Origin: Kosakonia oryziphila
GTDB lineage: Bacteria; Pseudomonadota; Gammaproteobacteria; Enterobacterales; Enterobacteriaceae
Assembly (NCBI RefSeq): GCF_900094795.1
Contig: NZ_FMBC01000037.1
Location: forward strand, 1 to 48,194
Reading direction: 5' to 3'
Length of the DNA stretch: 48,194 nt
Shown here: positions 1-8,470 of the stretch, piece by piece
Layout: every line of letters starts with the position of its first letter
Numbering within the stretch: the first letter of the stretch is position 1
Notes under the pieces: model-generated
Told to the model about the DNA's origin: nothing
The model's database searches: none
What the model saw: the letters and a program-made list of their open reading frames with translations, nothing else
Position numbers and translations under genes: made by a program

Positions 1-300
1 AGGCTGGTTTTAAAGCTTTTTTTCGATAACGTCTTTCAGTGCCCGGTTCTCAAGGCTCAGGTCGGCAAACATCTGTTTGAGACGCCGGTTCTCGTCCTCA
101 AGATCCTTGATCTTTTTAATATCAGAAGCCTCCATGCCGCCGTATCTGGACTTCCAGTTGTAGTAGGTGGCTTCAGATATACCGGACTCCCGGCAGACAT
201 CTTTAACGGTTCGTCCGGCTTCAACCGACTTAATCACAGCGATGATCTGATGCTCAGTAAAACGGGCTTTACGCATAGCGATCTCCTTCGTTGGAAGATT
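1..300 (-). mobile_element. IS3-family (IS407-like) element, partial, cut by the window edge
   Basis: Only the orfA half of the element lies inside the window; orfB would continue beyond position 1. At the end of orfA the minus strand carries a run of seven A followed by G (positions 23 to 16), the slippery type used for -1 frameshifting between orfA and orfB in IS3-family elements. The element's own 5' terminus is not recognisable: about 25 bases upstream of orfA the sequence runs into IS66-like DNA, so this copy is probably truncated. The exact right boundary near 300 is a guess. Confidence 0.7.
10..276 (-). CDS. IS3-family transposase OrfA (IS407-like)
   Basis: The 88-residue protein binds transposon ends and provides the N-terminal part of the OrfAB transposase. 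It begins MRKARFTEHQIIAVIKSVEA and shows the usual OrfA layout: a helix-turn-helix in the first ~50 residues (VCRESGISEATYYNWKSRYG) followed by a leucine-zipper-like coiled coil (residues ~58-80, LEDENRRLKQMFADLSLENR) ending in IEKKL. Length is normal for the subgroup. The stop is immediately downstream of an A7G slippery run, consistent with programmed frameshifting into orfB. The right edge of the window holds the C-terminal part of an OrfB that I would pair with this OrfA type, but from a different copy. Confidence 0.85.
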   Translation of the reverse strand: MRKARFTEHQIIAVIKSVEAGRTVKDVCRESGISEATYYNWKSRYGGMEASDIKKIKDLEDENRRLKQMFADLSLENRALKDVIEKKL

Positions 301-360
301 GATTATGCCGGATGCTCTCTAAATATGAATGGCACGATTATGCGGGATACTTACAGAATG

Positions 361-619
361 ACGCTGGAGAACCCGTCATCAGAGTTGCTGGCTGTACTGC
401 TTCGCGGGCTGACCGGGAGAAGTCAATGATATCCCTCCCGTCAGGCACCCGTATCTGGCTGGTTGCCGGCGTCACTGACATGCGTAAATCGTTCAATGGC
501 CTGGGCGAACTGGTACAGCACGCTCTCGATGAGAACCCGTTCTCCGGCCATCTGTTCATCTTCCGTGGCCGCAAGGGGGATACCATAAAAATCCTCTGGG
601 CCGATGCTGATGGACTGTG
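361..619 (+). pseudogene. IS66-family remnant: 3' end of tnpA overlapping the 5' part of tnpB
   Basis: One frame gives a TnpA-like C-terminus ending in ELLAVLLRGLTGRSQ with its stop overlapping an ATG at 426 (ATGA). From 426 a second frame reads MISLPSGTRIWLVAGVTDMR and continues to ILWADADGLCL, the well-known N-terminal two thirds of IS66 TnpB (Orf2). Homology stops abruptly near 617; the frame then runs into a stop. Upstream, the IS66 sequence joins the IS3-family copy at about 300. The piece is a non-functional fragment trapped between two other fragments. IS66 family identity is from recognition of the TnpB motif, not from a search. Confidence 0.75.
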
Positions 620-624
620 CCTTT

Positions 625-1050
625 TACGGTGACAGCCGTTATGACCCCACTTTGTAATAATGCCCTGCCAGCCAGGAAAATGCGAAAAACACCGGCTGCA
701 AGTAACGCAATATCAAGTGGATCAATTAGCGGCGATTCTAGTGGAGCTTCCTCAAGTCTGACAAAAGTGCCATCAGTATCATAAATTCGCCAAAGACCGG
801 GAGCCTGTGAAACGGAATAACCAATATCTATAGTAAGAACAAGCTGGCCGTTCCCCATAACAACAGGCATCACCTTCAGAGATACGCCAACATCATGACG
901 CTCTATCGTCTGAAACGGATTATTTATCCCGGCAGATTTCCCTGTAACCTTACCTGTGATAAAGGGTACATTTTTACCAACAGAAATATATCCGGTCTGT
1001 CCTGACTGGGTAAGAATGCGGGGCGTTGAAATTGGACTGGACTGCCCCTA
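625..1050 (-). pseudogene. Chimeric fragment: secretin core joined in frame to an unknown (toxin-like) segment
   Basis: Reading the minus strand from ~1050, an open frame gives ISTPRILTQSGQTGYISVGK, then VPFITG and NPFQTIERHDVGVSLKV, the conserved C-terminal secretin core of GspD/PilQ/phage pIV type outer-membrane channels. After LVLTIDI (about 808) the secretin pattern ends, and without a frame break the sequence becomes APGLWRIYDTDGTFVRLEEA followed by a hydrophobic DPLDIALLAAGVFRIFLAG stretch to about 625. I do not recognise that second part; it resembles segments of polymorphic or type VI secretion toxins, but this is weak. There is no start codon with a ribosome site, an in-frame TAG lies upstream, and the 3' end is cut by IS66 DNA, so it is a remnant. 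Confidence 0.55.
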
Positions 1051-1153
1051 CTTGTTGGGTATCCAACTTTCGGGGTTCACTTCAGTCTGGCGGGTTTTTG
1101 GTCACTTAAGGTGTATGATAAGGGCAAGTGAACATATGAATGAGGAACGCGTT

Positions 1154-1369
1154 ATGGATCTCAAATGCCCGACCTGTCACAACCCGCTGGAACTGGTGGG
1201 AACGCATGCACATTGCTACAACTGCGACAAAGATATCGAAGTACGGGCAAACTGTCCGGAGTGTCATCAGCCTCTGGAAGTGTTAAAAGCCTGCGGCGCG
1301 GTGGACTTTTTCTGTCAGCACGGCCACGGATTGATCTCTAAAAAACGCGTCGAGTTTACCCAGCGCTAA
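1154..1369 (+). CDS. yfgJ: YfgJ, zinc-ribbon protein
   Basis: A 71-residue protein of unknown biochemical role, the same length as E. coli YfgJ. It carries cysteine pairs typical of zinc ribbons: CPTC near the N-terminus, CYNC, CPEC and a final cysteine in CGAVDFFCQHGH. The C-terminal half (PLEVLKACGAVDFFCQHGHG) is nearly the E. coli sequence as I recall it, while the N-terminal half is diverged. Start chosen at 1154 because GAGGA lies 8 bases upstream; an in-frame ATG at 1136 lacks a comparable site. A TATGAT at 1114-1119 could be a -10. In K-12 the gene is preceded by der; here it is preceded by mobile debris. It converges on the emfourin gene, overlapping it by four bases. Confidence 0.88.
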   Translation: MDLKCPTCHNPLELVGTHAHCYNCDKDIEVRANCPECHQPLEVLKACGAVDFFCQHGHGLISKKRVEFTQR

Positions 1370-1707
1370 GGCTTGCAAATGCAGGCTTCGCCATCGCGCC
1401 ATAGTTCCACCAGTGACGGTGGCGCTTTACTTTCCGGGATCAGCAACAGCACATCACTTTGCTGTGTGGTCCAGGTTATCTGCAAACGGTAAAAGCGCTG
1501 ATCGCCGCGCCCAGGCGAATCCGGCTGCCCGGGCGGTTGCCCGAGCGGCAGAGTCTGATGCAGGATACTGACCAGTCGCTGGCGCTGTTCCGCGTTAAGC
1601 TGAGCAATCACGATTTTTCGCGTGCCGCTCAGCTTCGGGATATAAGCCAGCCCGCCTTCGCGGGCGACTTCGACCACCGCATCATCGGTCAATTCAGGTT
1701 CGTTCAT
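1366..1707 (-). CDS. Emfourin-like protealysin inhibitor
   Basis: The 113-residue protein starts MNEPELTDDAVVEVAREGG and contains GDQRFYRLQITW and a closing PPSLVELWRDG. This is the pattern I associate with emfourin, the small proteinaceous inhibitor of M4 proteases encoded beside protealysin in Serratia. There is no signal peptide, so it should act in the cytoplasm and keep the partner protease silent there. Its ATG at 1707 overlaps the protease stop codon (TAATG), so the pair is translationally coupled with protease first and inhibitor second. That operon layout is itself good support for the call. Its 3' end overlaps convergent yfgJ by four bases. Confidence 0.75.
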   Translation of the reverse strand: MNEPELTDDAVVEVAREGGLAYIPKLSGTRKIVIAQLNAEQRQRLVSILHQTLPLGQPPGQPDSPGRGDQRFYRLQITWTTQQSDVLLLIPESKAPPSLVELWRDGEACICKP

Positions 1708-2732
1708 TACAACACTCCAACCTCTTTCCAGGCTTTCTCAATCGCGTCTGCAACCTGCTGGCCCGAACGTTTTTCGCCATGCTGAATGGTCAGTTTCGCA
1801 AAGGTGGCGAAATCGGCATTTTGCGCCAGCGCCTTATCGCAGACGGTATCGTACCAGGCGTAACCGGCTTTCTCCCAGGCATAGCCGCCAATCGCCGTCG
1901 CAGCAAGATAAAACGCGCGGTTGGGGATACCAGAATTCAGATGCACGCCGCCGTTATCTTCACGGGTTTTCACAAAATCTTTCATGTGTGCAGGCTGCGG
2001 ATCTTTACCCAGCAGCGGATCATCATAGGCGGTACCGGGGTGAGACATCGAACGCAGGCCTCTGCCATTAATTCCTTTTGCCAGCAACCCTTCGCCGATG
2101 ATCCAGTCGGCCTGATCCGCGGTTTGCTGCTTGTGATACTGCTTCACCAGCGAGCCGAAAACATCAGATAACGACTCATTCAGCGCGCCAGATTGTTCAA
2201 AATAGATCAGCGCGGCTTCCGTTTCTGTGACGCCGTGACTGAGTTCATGCGCTACCACATCAATCGCGATGGTAAAGCGATTGAAAATTTCACCGTCGCC
2301 ATCGCCAAACACCATCTGCTGACCATTCCAGAAAGCATTCTGATATTGCTGGCCATAATGCACGCTGCCGCTCAGTACCATTCCTTTATTATCGAGGGAG
2401 TTACGTTGTAAAACCTGCCAGAAAAAATCGTGGGTAACGCCGAGATAGTCGTAAGCTTCATCTACGGCAACATCACCATTCGACGGCTGGCCTTCGTAGC
2501 GCACCTGCTTACCGGGCAGACTCTCTTTCTGCTGCGCATCATAGATATCGCGTACCAGTTCGCCGGGCGAAGTGACCAGTGGCGCGCTGGGCTTGCCGTG
2601 CCTATGCGCCATCAACGTCTGCACATGGGTCAATGTTTGTTGCGCACAGCGCTGCTGTACTTCTGATCCGTGGTCGATAATGCGGCGAAGAATATAGGGC
2701 GGGATAACGCAGCTATTCGGGCGTGTTTTCAT
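1707..2732 (-). CDS. Protealysin-like M4 (thermolysin family) zinc metalloprotease
   Basis: The 341-residue protein is an M4 endopeptidase of the short, protealysin-like kind. A propeptide of about 50 residues carries the conserved IPPYIL near residue 10. The zinc site is HELSH at 162-166, with the third ligand Glu186 in NESLSD and the catalytic His264 in GGVHLNSGIPNRAF. There is no signal peptide, as for protealysin, whose family is mostly intracellular or leaves the cell by unclear routes. The start is placed at 2732 because AAGGAG precedes it and the length then equals protealysin; an upstream in-frame ATG adds ten unlikely residues (MLFFFIKESD). It is followed by its inhibitor gene with a TAATG overlap. 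E. coli K-12 has nothing between yfgJ and xseA, so this two-gene module is an insertion relative to K-12. Confidence 0.9.
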   Translation of the reverse strand: MKTRPNSCVIPPYILRRIIDHGSEVQQRCAQQTLTHVQTLMAHRHGKPSAPLVTSPGELVRDIYDAQQKESLPGKQVRYEGQPSNGDVAVDEAYDYLGVTHDFFWQVLQRNSLDNKGMVLSGSVHYGQQYQNAFWNGQQMVFGDGDGEIFNRFTIAIDVVAHELSHGVTETEAALIYFEQSGALNESLSDVFGSLVKQYHKQQTADQADWIIGEGLLAKGINGRGLRSMSHPGTAYDDPLLGKDPQPAHMKDFVKTREDNGGVHLNSGIPNRAFYLAATAIGGYAWEKAGYAWYDTVCDKALAQNADFATFAKLTIQHGEKRSGQQVADAIEKAWKEVGVL

Positions 2733-2798
2733 GTCGCTCTCCTTGATGAAAAAGAACAACAAAAAGTATAGGGGCCGGTTGTAGGTTAATCGTACAGA

Positions 2799-4172
2799 TT
2801 AAGATGATTTACGCTGGCGCGGTTTTTTTACGGGCGTCACATTGCTGACTTCACTCTCCACCCAGCCATCATTCAGGCGAGTAGTGAGCTTATCGCCAAC
2901 TTTCACCTGGCGGGTTTTTTTCAGAACTTCGCCAGCCGGAGAGGTGGTCACGCTGTAACCACGGGCCAGCGTCGCCAGCGGGCTGACGGCTTCCAGATGC
3001 GTAATAGCCGTACCAAACCGTTCGCGCGTGGCGCTTAAACGGTCGCGAATGTTCTGGCTCAGACGATATTCCAGTTGCTGCACACGGCTTTGCGCGCGAT
3101 GAATACGCGGCTGCGGGTTTTGTTGATTCAGACGTTGCATCACACGCTGCTGACGGGCAGAAGCGCGTTTTAACTGTGTATCCAGCGCGTTTTGCATGCG
3201 CTGTTGCAGACGCTCCAGCACTGTTTGCTGACGCGCCAGCCGTAACTGTGGGTGCTGCTGTTGCAGTCGATGGTTCAGCAGGGCAAAGCGGCGGTTGCGG
3301 CCCGCCAGGTAGTAATCCATCGACATTTCTAAGCGCTGCTGCATCGCCTGTATCTGGCGCAACAGTTCAAGCTGGTTGCGGCTGACAATTTCCGCTGCGG
3401 CCGAAGGCGTTGGCGCGCGCAGATCGGCAACAAAATCGGCAATCGTGACATCGGTTTCATGGCCGACGGCGCTGACCACCGGAATGCGGCTTGCGAAAAT
3501 AGCGCGGGCGACGCGTTCGTCGTTAAAGCTCCAGAGATCTTCCAGAGAGCCGCCGCCGCGACCAACGATCAGCACATCACACTCCTGACGTACGTTCGCC
3601 AGTTCAACGGCACGCACGATTTGCCCCGGCGCGTCTTCGCCCTGCACCGCAGTCGGGTAGATGATTACCGGCAGAGACGGATCGCGGCGTTTCAGCACGT
3701 GCAGAATATCGTGCAGCGCCGCGCCGGTTTTCGACGTGATCACGCCGACGCAGTGTGCAGGTGAGGGCAACGGCTGTTTAAATTGCTGATCAAACAACCC
3801 TTCGGCAGTGAGTTTGGCTTTTAACTGTTCGTACTTTTGCTGCAACAAGCCTTCACCAGCCGGTTGCATGCTTTCGACGATAATCTGGTATTCCCCGCGT
3901 GGTTCATACAGCGTGATGTTGGCGCGAACCAGCACTTGCTGGCCATGCTGCGGGCGAAACGTAACGCGGCGGTTGCTGTTGCGGAACATTGCGCAGCGTA
4001 CCTGAGCGGTATCGTCTTTTAAGGTGAAGTACCAATGGCCGGAAGCGGGCTGGGTAAAATTGGAGATTTCTCCGCTGATCCACACCTGACCGAGTTCGCG
4101 TTCCAGCAGTAAGCGCACCGACTGGTTCAGGCGGCTGACAGTATAAATTGAGGGGGATTGGAACGACGACAT
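2799..4172 (-). CDS. xseA: Exodeoxyribonuclease VII large subunit
   Basis: XseA (457 residues, one more than my recollection of the E. coli protein) is the large subunit of exonuclease VII. With XseB it degrades single-stranded DNA from both ends in the cytoplasm, contributing to mismatch repair and damage processing. An N-terminal OB fold (residues ~10-110, including [10 protein letters not shown] and GHWYFTLKD) is followed by the catalytic domain with [26 protein letters not shown] and [18 protein letters not shown] long glutamine- and arginine-rich coiled coil then runs from ~265 to ~390, and a C-terminal domain includes LARGYSV. The gene is divergent from guaB, 158 bases away. The small subunit gene is not in the window. 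Confidence 0.96.
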   Translation of the reverse strand: MSSFQSPSIYTVSRLNQSVRLLLERELGQVWISGEISNFTQPASGHWYFTLKDDTAQVRCAMFRNSNRRVTFRPQHGQQVLVRANITLYEPRGEYQIIVESMQPAGEGLLQQKYEQLKAKLTAEGLFDQQFKQPLPSPAHCVGVITSKTGAALHDILHVLKRRDPSLPVIIYPTAVQGEDAPGQIVRAVELANVRQECDVLIVGRGGGSLEDLWSFNDERVARAIFASRIPVVSAVGHETDVTIADFVADLRAPTPSAAAEIVSRNQLELLRQIQAMQQRLEMSMDYYLAGRNRRFALLNHRLQQQHPQLRLARQQTVLERLQQRMQNALDTQLKRASARQQRVMQRLNQQNPQPRIHRAQSRVQQLEYRLSQNIRDRLSATRERFGTAITHLEAVSPLATLARGYSVTTSPAGEVLKKTRQVKVGDKLTTRLNDGWVESEVSNVTPVKKPRQRKSS

Positions 4173-4263
4173 GTGAGCCAGATCAAATTCTAAATCAGCA
4201 GGTTATTCAGTCGATAGTAACCCGATACAAGGAGATGGCAAGTTTTTTATCAAAAAAGTGTGG

Positions 4264-4289
4264 ATGCAATCGGTTACGCTCTGTATAAT
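4264..4289 (+). promoter_or_regulatory. guaB promoter with PurR operator
   Basis: ATGCAATCGGTTACGC at 4264-4279 is a PurR-type half-conserved palindrome and matches the operator known in front of E. coli guaBA. It directly precedes a perfect -10 (TATAAT, 4284-4289). The -35 at 17-base spacing is poor (TGGATG). Purine nucleotides acting through PurR should repress guaBA from here. Confidence 0.8.
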
Positions 4290-4330
4290 GCCACGGCAAT
4301 ATTTAACCCCCCAGGTCAGAGATATTGCCC

Positions 4331-5797
4331 ATGCTACGTATTGCTAAAGAAGCACTGACGTTTGACGACGTCCTCCTCGTTCCCGCTCATTCCACTGTTC
4401 TGCCGAATACTGCCGACTTAAGCACGCAACTCACCAAAACCATTCGCCTGAACATTCCTATGCTCTCTGCGGCGATGGATACCGTGACTGAAGCGCGCCT
4501 CGCGATTGCGCTGGCACAGGAAGGCGGCATTGGCTTTATTCACAAAAACATGTCTATTGAGCGCCAGGCGGAAGAAGTTCGCCGCGTGAAGAAACATGAA
4601 TCCGGTGTGGTTAAAGATCCACAGACTGTTCTGCCGACCACCACCCTGCGCGAAGTGAAAGAACTGACCGAACGTAACGGCTTTGCCGGTTATCCGGTCG
4701 TTAACGGCGACAACGAACTGGTGGGTATCATCACCGGGCGTGATGTGCGTTTCGTTACCGATCTGAACCAGCCGGTTAGCGTGTATATGACGCCGAAAGA
4801 GCGTCTGGTGACCGTTCGCGAAGGGGAATCCCGCGAAGTGGTATTTGCCAAAATGCACGAAAAACGCGTTGAAAAAGCGCTGGTTGTGGATGACAGTTTC
4901 CACCTGCGCGGCATGATCACTGTGAAAGACTTCCAGAAAGCAGAACGTAAACCGAACGCCTGTAAAGATGAGCAAGGCCAACTGCGTGTTGGTGCGGCAG
5001 TCGGTGCTGGCGCCGGTAACGAAGAGCGCGTTGACGCGCTGGTTGCCGCAGGTGTTGACGTACTGCTGATCGACTCCTCTCACGGCCACTCCGAAGGCGT
5101 ATTGCAGCGCATTCGCGAAACCCGTGCTAAATACCCGGATCTGCAAATCATCGGCGGTAACGTCGCTACTGGCGCAGGTGCTCGTGCCCTGGCGGAAGCG
5201 GGCGTGAGTGCCGTGAAAGTTGGTATCGGCCCTGGCTCCATCTGTACTACCCGTATCGTGACCGGCGTAGGTGTTCCGCAGATCACTGCCGTTTCTGACG
5301 CGGTTGAAGCGCTGGAAGGTACTGGTATTCCGGTTATCGCTGACGGCGGTATCCGTTTCTCCGGCGACATCGCCAAAGCCATCGCCGCAGGCGCTGCCGC
5401 AGTCATGGTTGGCTCTATGCTGGCGGGTACTGAAGAATCCCCGGGCGAAATCGAACTCTACCAGGGCCGTTCTTACAAATCTTACCGTGGTATGGGTTCT
5501 CTGGGCGCGATGTCCAAAGGCTCTTCCGACCGTTACTTCCAGAGCGATAACGCTGCCGACAAACTGGTGCCGGAAGGTATCGAAGGCCGCGTTGCCTATA
5601 AAGGACGCCTGAAAGAGATCATTCACCAGCAGATGGGCGGCCTGCGCTCCTGTATGGGTCTGACTGGCTGTGGTACCATCGACGACCTGCGTACCAAAGC
5701 GGAATTTGTACGCATCAGCGGTGCCGGTATCCAAGAAAGCCACGTTCACGACGTGACTATCACCAAGGAATCCCCGAACTACCGCATGGGTTCTTAA
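4331..5797 (+). CDS. guaB: IMP dehydrogenase
   Basis: GuaB (488 residues) oxidises IMP to XMP with NAD+, the first committed step to GMP. The protein starts [20 protein letters not shown]. The TIM-barrel core is interrupted by a pair of CBS domains (residues ~90-205, with [19 protein letters not shown]). The catalytic loop GPGSICTTR contains the cysteine (~305) that forms the covalent E-XMP intermediate, and the mobile flap is near the C-terminus. The start at 4331 gives the family length; an upstream in-frame ATG would add two residues. It is the first gene of the guaBA operon, 113 bases before guaA. The long antisense open frames opposite it are codon-bias shadows. Confidence 0.97.
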   Translation: MLRIAKEALTFDDVLLVPAHSTVLPNTADLSTQLTKTIRLNIPMLSAAMDTVTEARLAIALAQEGGIGFIHKNMSIERQAEEVRRVKKHESGVVKDPQTVLPTTTLREVKELTERNGFAGYPVVNGDNELVGIITGRDVRFVTDLNQPVSVYMTPKERLVTVREGESREVVFAKMHEKRVEKALVVDDSFHLRGMITVKDFQKAERKPNACKDEQGQLRVGAAVGAGAGNEERVDALVAAGVDVLLIDSSHGHSEGVLQRIRETRAKYPDLQIIGGNVATGAGARALAEAGVSAVKVGIGPGSICTTRIVTGVGVPQITAVSDAVEALEGTGIPVIADGGIRFSGDIAKAIAAGAAAVMVGSMLAGTEESPGEIELYQGRSYKSYRGMGSLGAMSKGSSDRYFQSDNAADKLVPEGIEGRVAYKGRLKEIIHQQMGGLRSCMGLTGCGTIDDLRTKAEFVRISGAGIQESHVHDVTITKESPNYRMGS

Positions 5798-5805
5798 TGA
5801 TTTTC

Positions 5806-5829
5806 GCGCCCGGTGCTTGCACCGGGCGC
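5806..5829. other. Stem-loop between guaB and guaA
   Basis: GCGCCCGGTGC and GCACCGGGCGC form a near-perfect GC-rich hairpin 8 bases after the guaB stop. No U-run follows, so it is more likely an intercistronic RNA-stabilising or REP-like hairpin than a terminator. Confidence 0.6.
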
Positions 5830-5910
5830 TGACTTTCATACTCTCTGTTCAGGTTTCAGCCTGCAAGACGACGAGTATATTCATTGCCACTTGCCTCGGA
5901 AGTAACGTCA

Positions 5911-7488
5911 ATGACGGACAATATTCATAAACATCGTATTCTCATCCTCGACTTCGGTTCCCAGTACACGCAACTGGTTGCGCGCCGCGTGCGTGAGCTG
6001 GGCGTTTACTGCGAACTGTGGGCGTGGGATGTCACCGAAGCGCAGATCCGCGACTTTAACCCAAGCGGTATCATTCTTTCCGGCGGCCCGGAAAGCACCA
6101 CCGAAGAGAACAGCCCGCGCGCACCGCAATATGTGTTCGACGCTGGCGTTCCGGTGCTCGGCGTGTGCTACGGCATGCAGACCATGGCGATGCAGCTCGG
6201 CGGCCATGTTGAAGGTTCCAGCGAACGTGAATTCGGTTACGCGCAGGTTGAAGTGCAGACCGACAGCGCGCTGGTTCGCGGCATTGAAGATTCTTTGACC
6301 GCTGAAGGCAAAGTGCTGCTGGATGTGTGGATGAGCCACGGCGACAAAGTAACGGCCATTCCGTCTGATTTCGTGACCGTTGCCAGCACCGAAAGCTGCC
6401 CGTTCGCCATCATGGCAAATGAAGAAAAACGCTTCTATGGCGTGCAGTTCCACCCGGAAGTGACCCACACCCGCCAGGGCTTGCGTATACTGGAGCGCTT
6501 CGTGCGTGATATCTGCCAGTGTGAAGCGCTGTGGACGCCAGCAAAAATCATCGACGACGCGGTTGAACGCATTCGTAAGCAGGTTGGCGATGATAAAGTG
6601 ATCCTCGGCCTTTCCGGCGGTGTGGACTCCTCCGTCACTGCGATGCTGCTGCACCGCGCCATCGGCAAAAACCTGACCTGCGTATTCGTTGATAATGGCC
6701 TGCTGCGCCTGAACGAAGCCGCTCAGGTGATGGACATGTTCGGCGACCACTTCGGTCTGAACATCGTTCACGTTCCGGCAGAAGATCGCTTCCTTTCAGC
6801 ATTGGCTGGCGAGGACGATCCGGAAGCAAAACGTAAAATCATTGGCCGCGTATTCGTGGAAGTATTCGACGAAGAAGCACTGAAGCTGGAAGACGTGAAA
6901 TGGCTGGCGCAGGGCACCATCTACCCGGACGTGATCGAATCTGCCGCATCGGCAACCGGTAAAGCGCACGTTATTAAGTCTCACCACAACGTGGGTGGCC
7001 TGCCGAAAGAGATGAAGATGGGCCTGGTTGAGCCGCTGAAAGAGCTGTTCAAAGACGAAGTGCGTAAAATTGGTCTGGAACTCGGCCTGCCGTACGACAT
7101 GCTCTACCGTCACCCGTTCCCGGGTCCGGGCCTCGGCGTTCGTGTGCTGGGCGAAGTGAAGAAAGAGTACTGCGACCTGCTGCGTCGCGCCGATGCGATC
7201 TTTATTGAAGAGCTGCATAAAGCCGACCTCTACAACAAAGTAAGTCAGGCCTTCACTGTGTTCCTGCCAGTCCGTTCCGTTGGCGTGATGGGCGACGGTC
7301 GTAAATACGACTGGGTTGTCTCTCTGCGAGCAGTAGAAACCATCGACTTTATGACCGCACACTGGGCGCACCTGCCGTACGATTTCCTCGGCCGCGTTTC
7401 TAACCGCATCATCAATGAAGTCAACGGTATCTCCCGCGTGGTGTATGACATCAGCGGCAAACCGCCAGCTACCATTGAGTGGGAATAA
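5911..7488 (+). CDS. guaA: GMP synthase (glutamine-hydrolysing)
   Basis: GuaA (525 residues) converts XMP to GMP using glutamine and ATP. The N-terminal class I glutamine amidotransferase domain carries the nucleophile cysteine in GVCYGMQ (~86) and the His/Glu of FHPEVTHT. The ATP-pyrophosphatase domain has the P-loop-like [11 protein letters not shown] at ~230-240. The C-terminal dimerisation domain ends KPPATIEWE. The start at 5911 ([11 protein letters not shown]) gives the E. coli length; the open frame extends nine codons upstream without a better ribosome site. It is the second gene of the PurR-controlled guaBA operon and is followed by a strong terminator. The 3' end of guaA is a documented integration site for genomic islands, which fits the accessory block that follows. 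Confidence 0.97.
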   Translation: MTDNIHKHRILILDFGSQYTQLVARRVRELGVYCELWAWDVTEAQIRDFNPSGIILSGGPESTTEENSPRAPQYVFDAGVPVLGVCYGMQTMAMQLGGHVEGSSEREFGYAQVEVQTDSALVRGIEDSLTAEGKVLLDVWMSHGDKVTAIPSDFVTVASTESCPFAIMANEEKRFYGVQFHPEVTHTRQGLRILERFVRDICQCEALWTPAKIIDDAVERIRKQVGDDKVILGLSGGVDSSVTAMLLHRAIGKNLTCVFVDNGLLRLNEAAQVMDMFGDHFGLNIVHVPAEDRFLSALAGEDDPEAKRKIIGRVFVEVFDEEALKLEDVKWLAQGTIYPDVIESAASATGKAHVIKSHHNVGGLPKEMKMGLVEPLKELFKDEVRKIGLELGLPYDMLYRHPFPGPGLGVRVLGEVKKEYCDLLRRADAIFIEELHKADLYNKVSQAFTVFLPVRSVGVMGDGRKYDWVVSLRAVETIDFMTAHWAHLPYDFLGRVSNRIINEVNGISRVVYDISGKPPATIEWE

Positions 7489-7535
7489 TGCTCCTTTAAG
7501 CAAAGTCTGGCATTAACAAACACTAAATGATATCT

Positions 7536-7561
7536 AAGTCCGCGTAATTGCGGACTTTTTT
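7536..7561 (+). terminator. Rho-independent terminator of guaBA
   Basis: AAGTCCGC, a six-base loop and GCGGACTT form an 8-bp stem followed directly by a T run. Confidence 0.9.
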
Positions 7562-7803
7562 GTTCTCACCCTTAAACCATCTCATGGGGAGGTGGTGATT
7601 GATCCTGCAAGGCTATAGCCTGAAGAATGCCCATGCCGGAATATCTCTGCTTACCCACCACAAGTAAAAGGAGACAAACCGTGGCCAGCTTTTGTTGACC
7701 ACTTCAGCTAAAGTCGTGGCGATTCACGAGTGAGTCAACCATTCTGTTAGTATCCTGGCCAAACGAGATTGTTTAATATTAATACCGAGAGAGCTGCCAT
7801 TCT
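7562..7803. other. Non-coding start of the accessory block downstream of guaA
   Basis: No frame of convincing coding potential, no integrase and no copy of the guaA 3' end was found here. A short run starting GTGGCCAGC at about 7681 has an AAGGAG-like site in front but stops after five codons. I see no function for this stretch; it may be degraded island DNA. Confidence 0.4.
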
Positions 7804-7831
7804 TGACCGTATCTCGAATGAGATACATACT
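7804..7831 (+). promoter_or_regulatory. Promoter and operator palindrome of the toxin-antitoxin operon
   Basis: TTGACC (7804-7809) and CATACT (7826-7831) form a plausible promoter with 16-base spacing. Between them lies GTATCTC-GAAT-GAGATAC (7809-7826), a perfect 7-bp inverted repeat. It is well placed to be the autoregulatory operator bound by the ribbon-helix-helix antitoxin. Confidence 0.65.
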
Positions 7832-7860
7832 CAGGGAGAACTGACACCAGGAGGAATACG

Positions 7861-8160
7861 ATGGCTGCTCAAACATCCATGCTACACATCCGTGTAGACG
7901 ACAAGCTGAAGGCCGATGCGACCGAAAAGCTCGCTAACGTTGGTCTATCCGTCTCGGATGCCGTGCGAATTTTCCTGACTCGCGTCACTAAAGAAGGCGG
8001 TTTGCCTGCGGGACTGACAACTGACCCGGAAGCCCATGACAAATGGTTCCGCGCTAAGGTGCTTGAAGCTTTGACGGACAGCCAGCCAGGAGTGCCACAT
8101 CAGCAGGTAATGGACGAGGCGCAAGCCCTTATCGACAGGAAGCGCCGTTCCCGAGGTTGA
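7861..8160 (+). CDS. Type II antitoxin, RelB/DinJ family
   Basis: The 99-residue protein has an N-terminal ribbon-helix-helix region (LHIRVDDKLKADATEKLANV, then GLSVSDAVRIFLTRV) typical of RelB/DinJ antitoxins, and a charged C-terminal tail that would wrap the toxin (ending ALIDRKRRSRG). An ideal ribosome site AGGAGG sits six bases before the ATG. The operator palindrome just upstream suggests it represses its own operon. The toxin frame overlaps its 3' end in the +1 register. Translation of the antitoxin looks intact, unlike that of the toxin. Confidence 0.88.
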   Translation: MAAQTSMLHIRVDDKLKADATEKLANVGLSVSDAVRIFLTRVTKEGGLPAGLTTDPEAHDKWFRAKVLEALTDSQPGVPHQQVMDEAQALIDRKRRSRG

Positions 8161-8434
8161 ATGGTCGCAATCGGCCCGAGCTGACCTATTGGCAATCGTC
8201 GATTATATCTCAGATGACAATCCTGATGCCGCTCAATGGCTGAAAGATGATATCGAGGCCAGGGTAGCTAAGCTCCCGGAACATCCGAAGCTCTATCGAG
8301 GAGGTCGGATAGAGGGCACGCGGGAAATGGTCGTCCGGGCAAACCACATTGTTGTGTACACGGAAGATTCTTTTGCTGTGCGTATCCTGCGTGTGCTGCA
8401 CGCAGCGCAACAGTGGCCGCCAGCTCAGGAGTGA
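8147..8434 (+). CDS. RelE/ParE-family toxin, start codon apparently lost
   Basis: The frame encodes a ParE/RelE-type toxin: PEVEWSQSARADLLAIVDYI, then LPEHPKLYRGGRIEGTREMV and a closing VLRVLHAAQQWPP, about 95 residues. Such toxins poison gyrase or ribosomes. The conserved N-terminus begins at codon 8147, which reads GTT; no ATG, GTG or TTG exists in frame between the upstream stop and TTG at 8189. That TTG would yield an 81-residue protein lacking the first conserved strand. In the antitoxin frame the same base lies in a serine codon (TCC), so a single change from GTG to GTT would explain both. The toxin is probably not made at full length, unless GTT or another rare codon starts it. The coordinates start at the homology, not at a verified start codon. 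Confidence 0.65.
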   Translation, partial: VPEVEWSQSARADLLAIVDYISDDNPDAAQWLKDDIEARVAKLPEHPKLYRGGRIEGTREMVVRANHIVVYTEDSFAVRILRVLHAAQQWPPAQE

Positions 8435-8470
8435 GAGGCATGATCATGTTGATCTCATTAGCAAAAGTGC

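Noticed and set aside
556..873. 105-residue minus-strand frame taken as an intact gene starting at GTG 873
   Set aside because: The frame is open and homologous to secretins upstream of 873 and its 3' part runs into antisense IS66 sequence, so it is part of a larger remnant and not a gene.
4418..5839. 473-codon open frame on the minus strand opposite guaB
   Set aside because: The composition (many His, Asn, Arg, Phe) is that of an antisense shadow of a highly biased gene; guaB itself is certain, and no ribosome site or homology is visible.
5908..7503. Long minus-strand frames opposite guaA (287 and 235 codons)
   Set aside because: Shadow frames of guaA codon bias with no family motifs.
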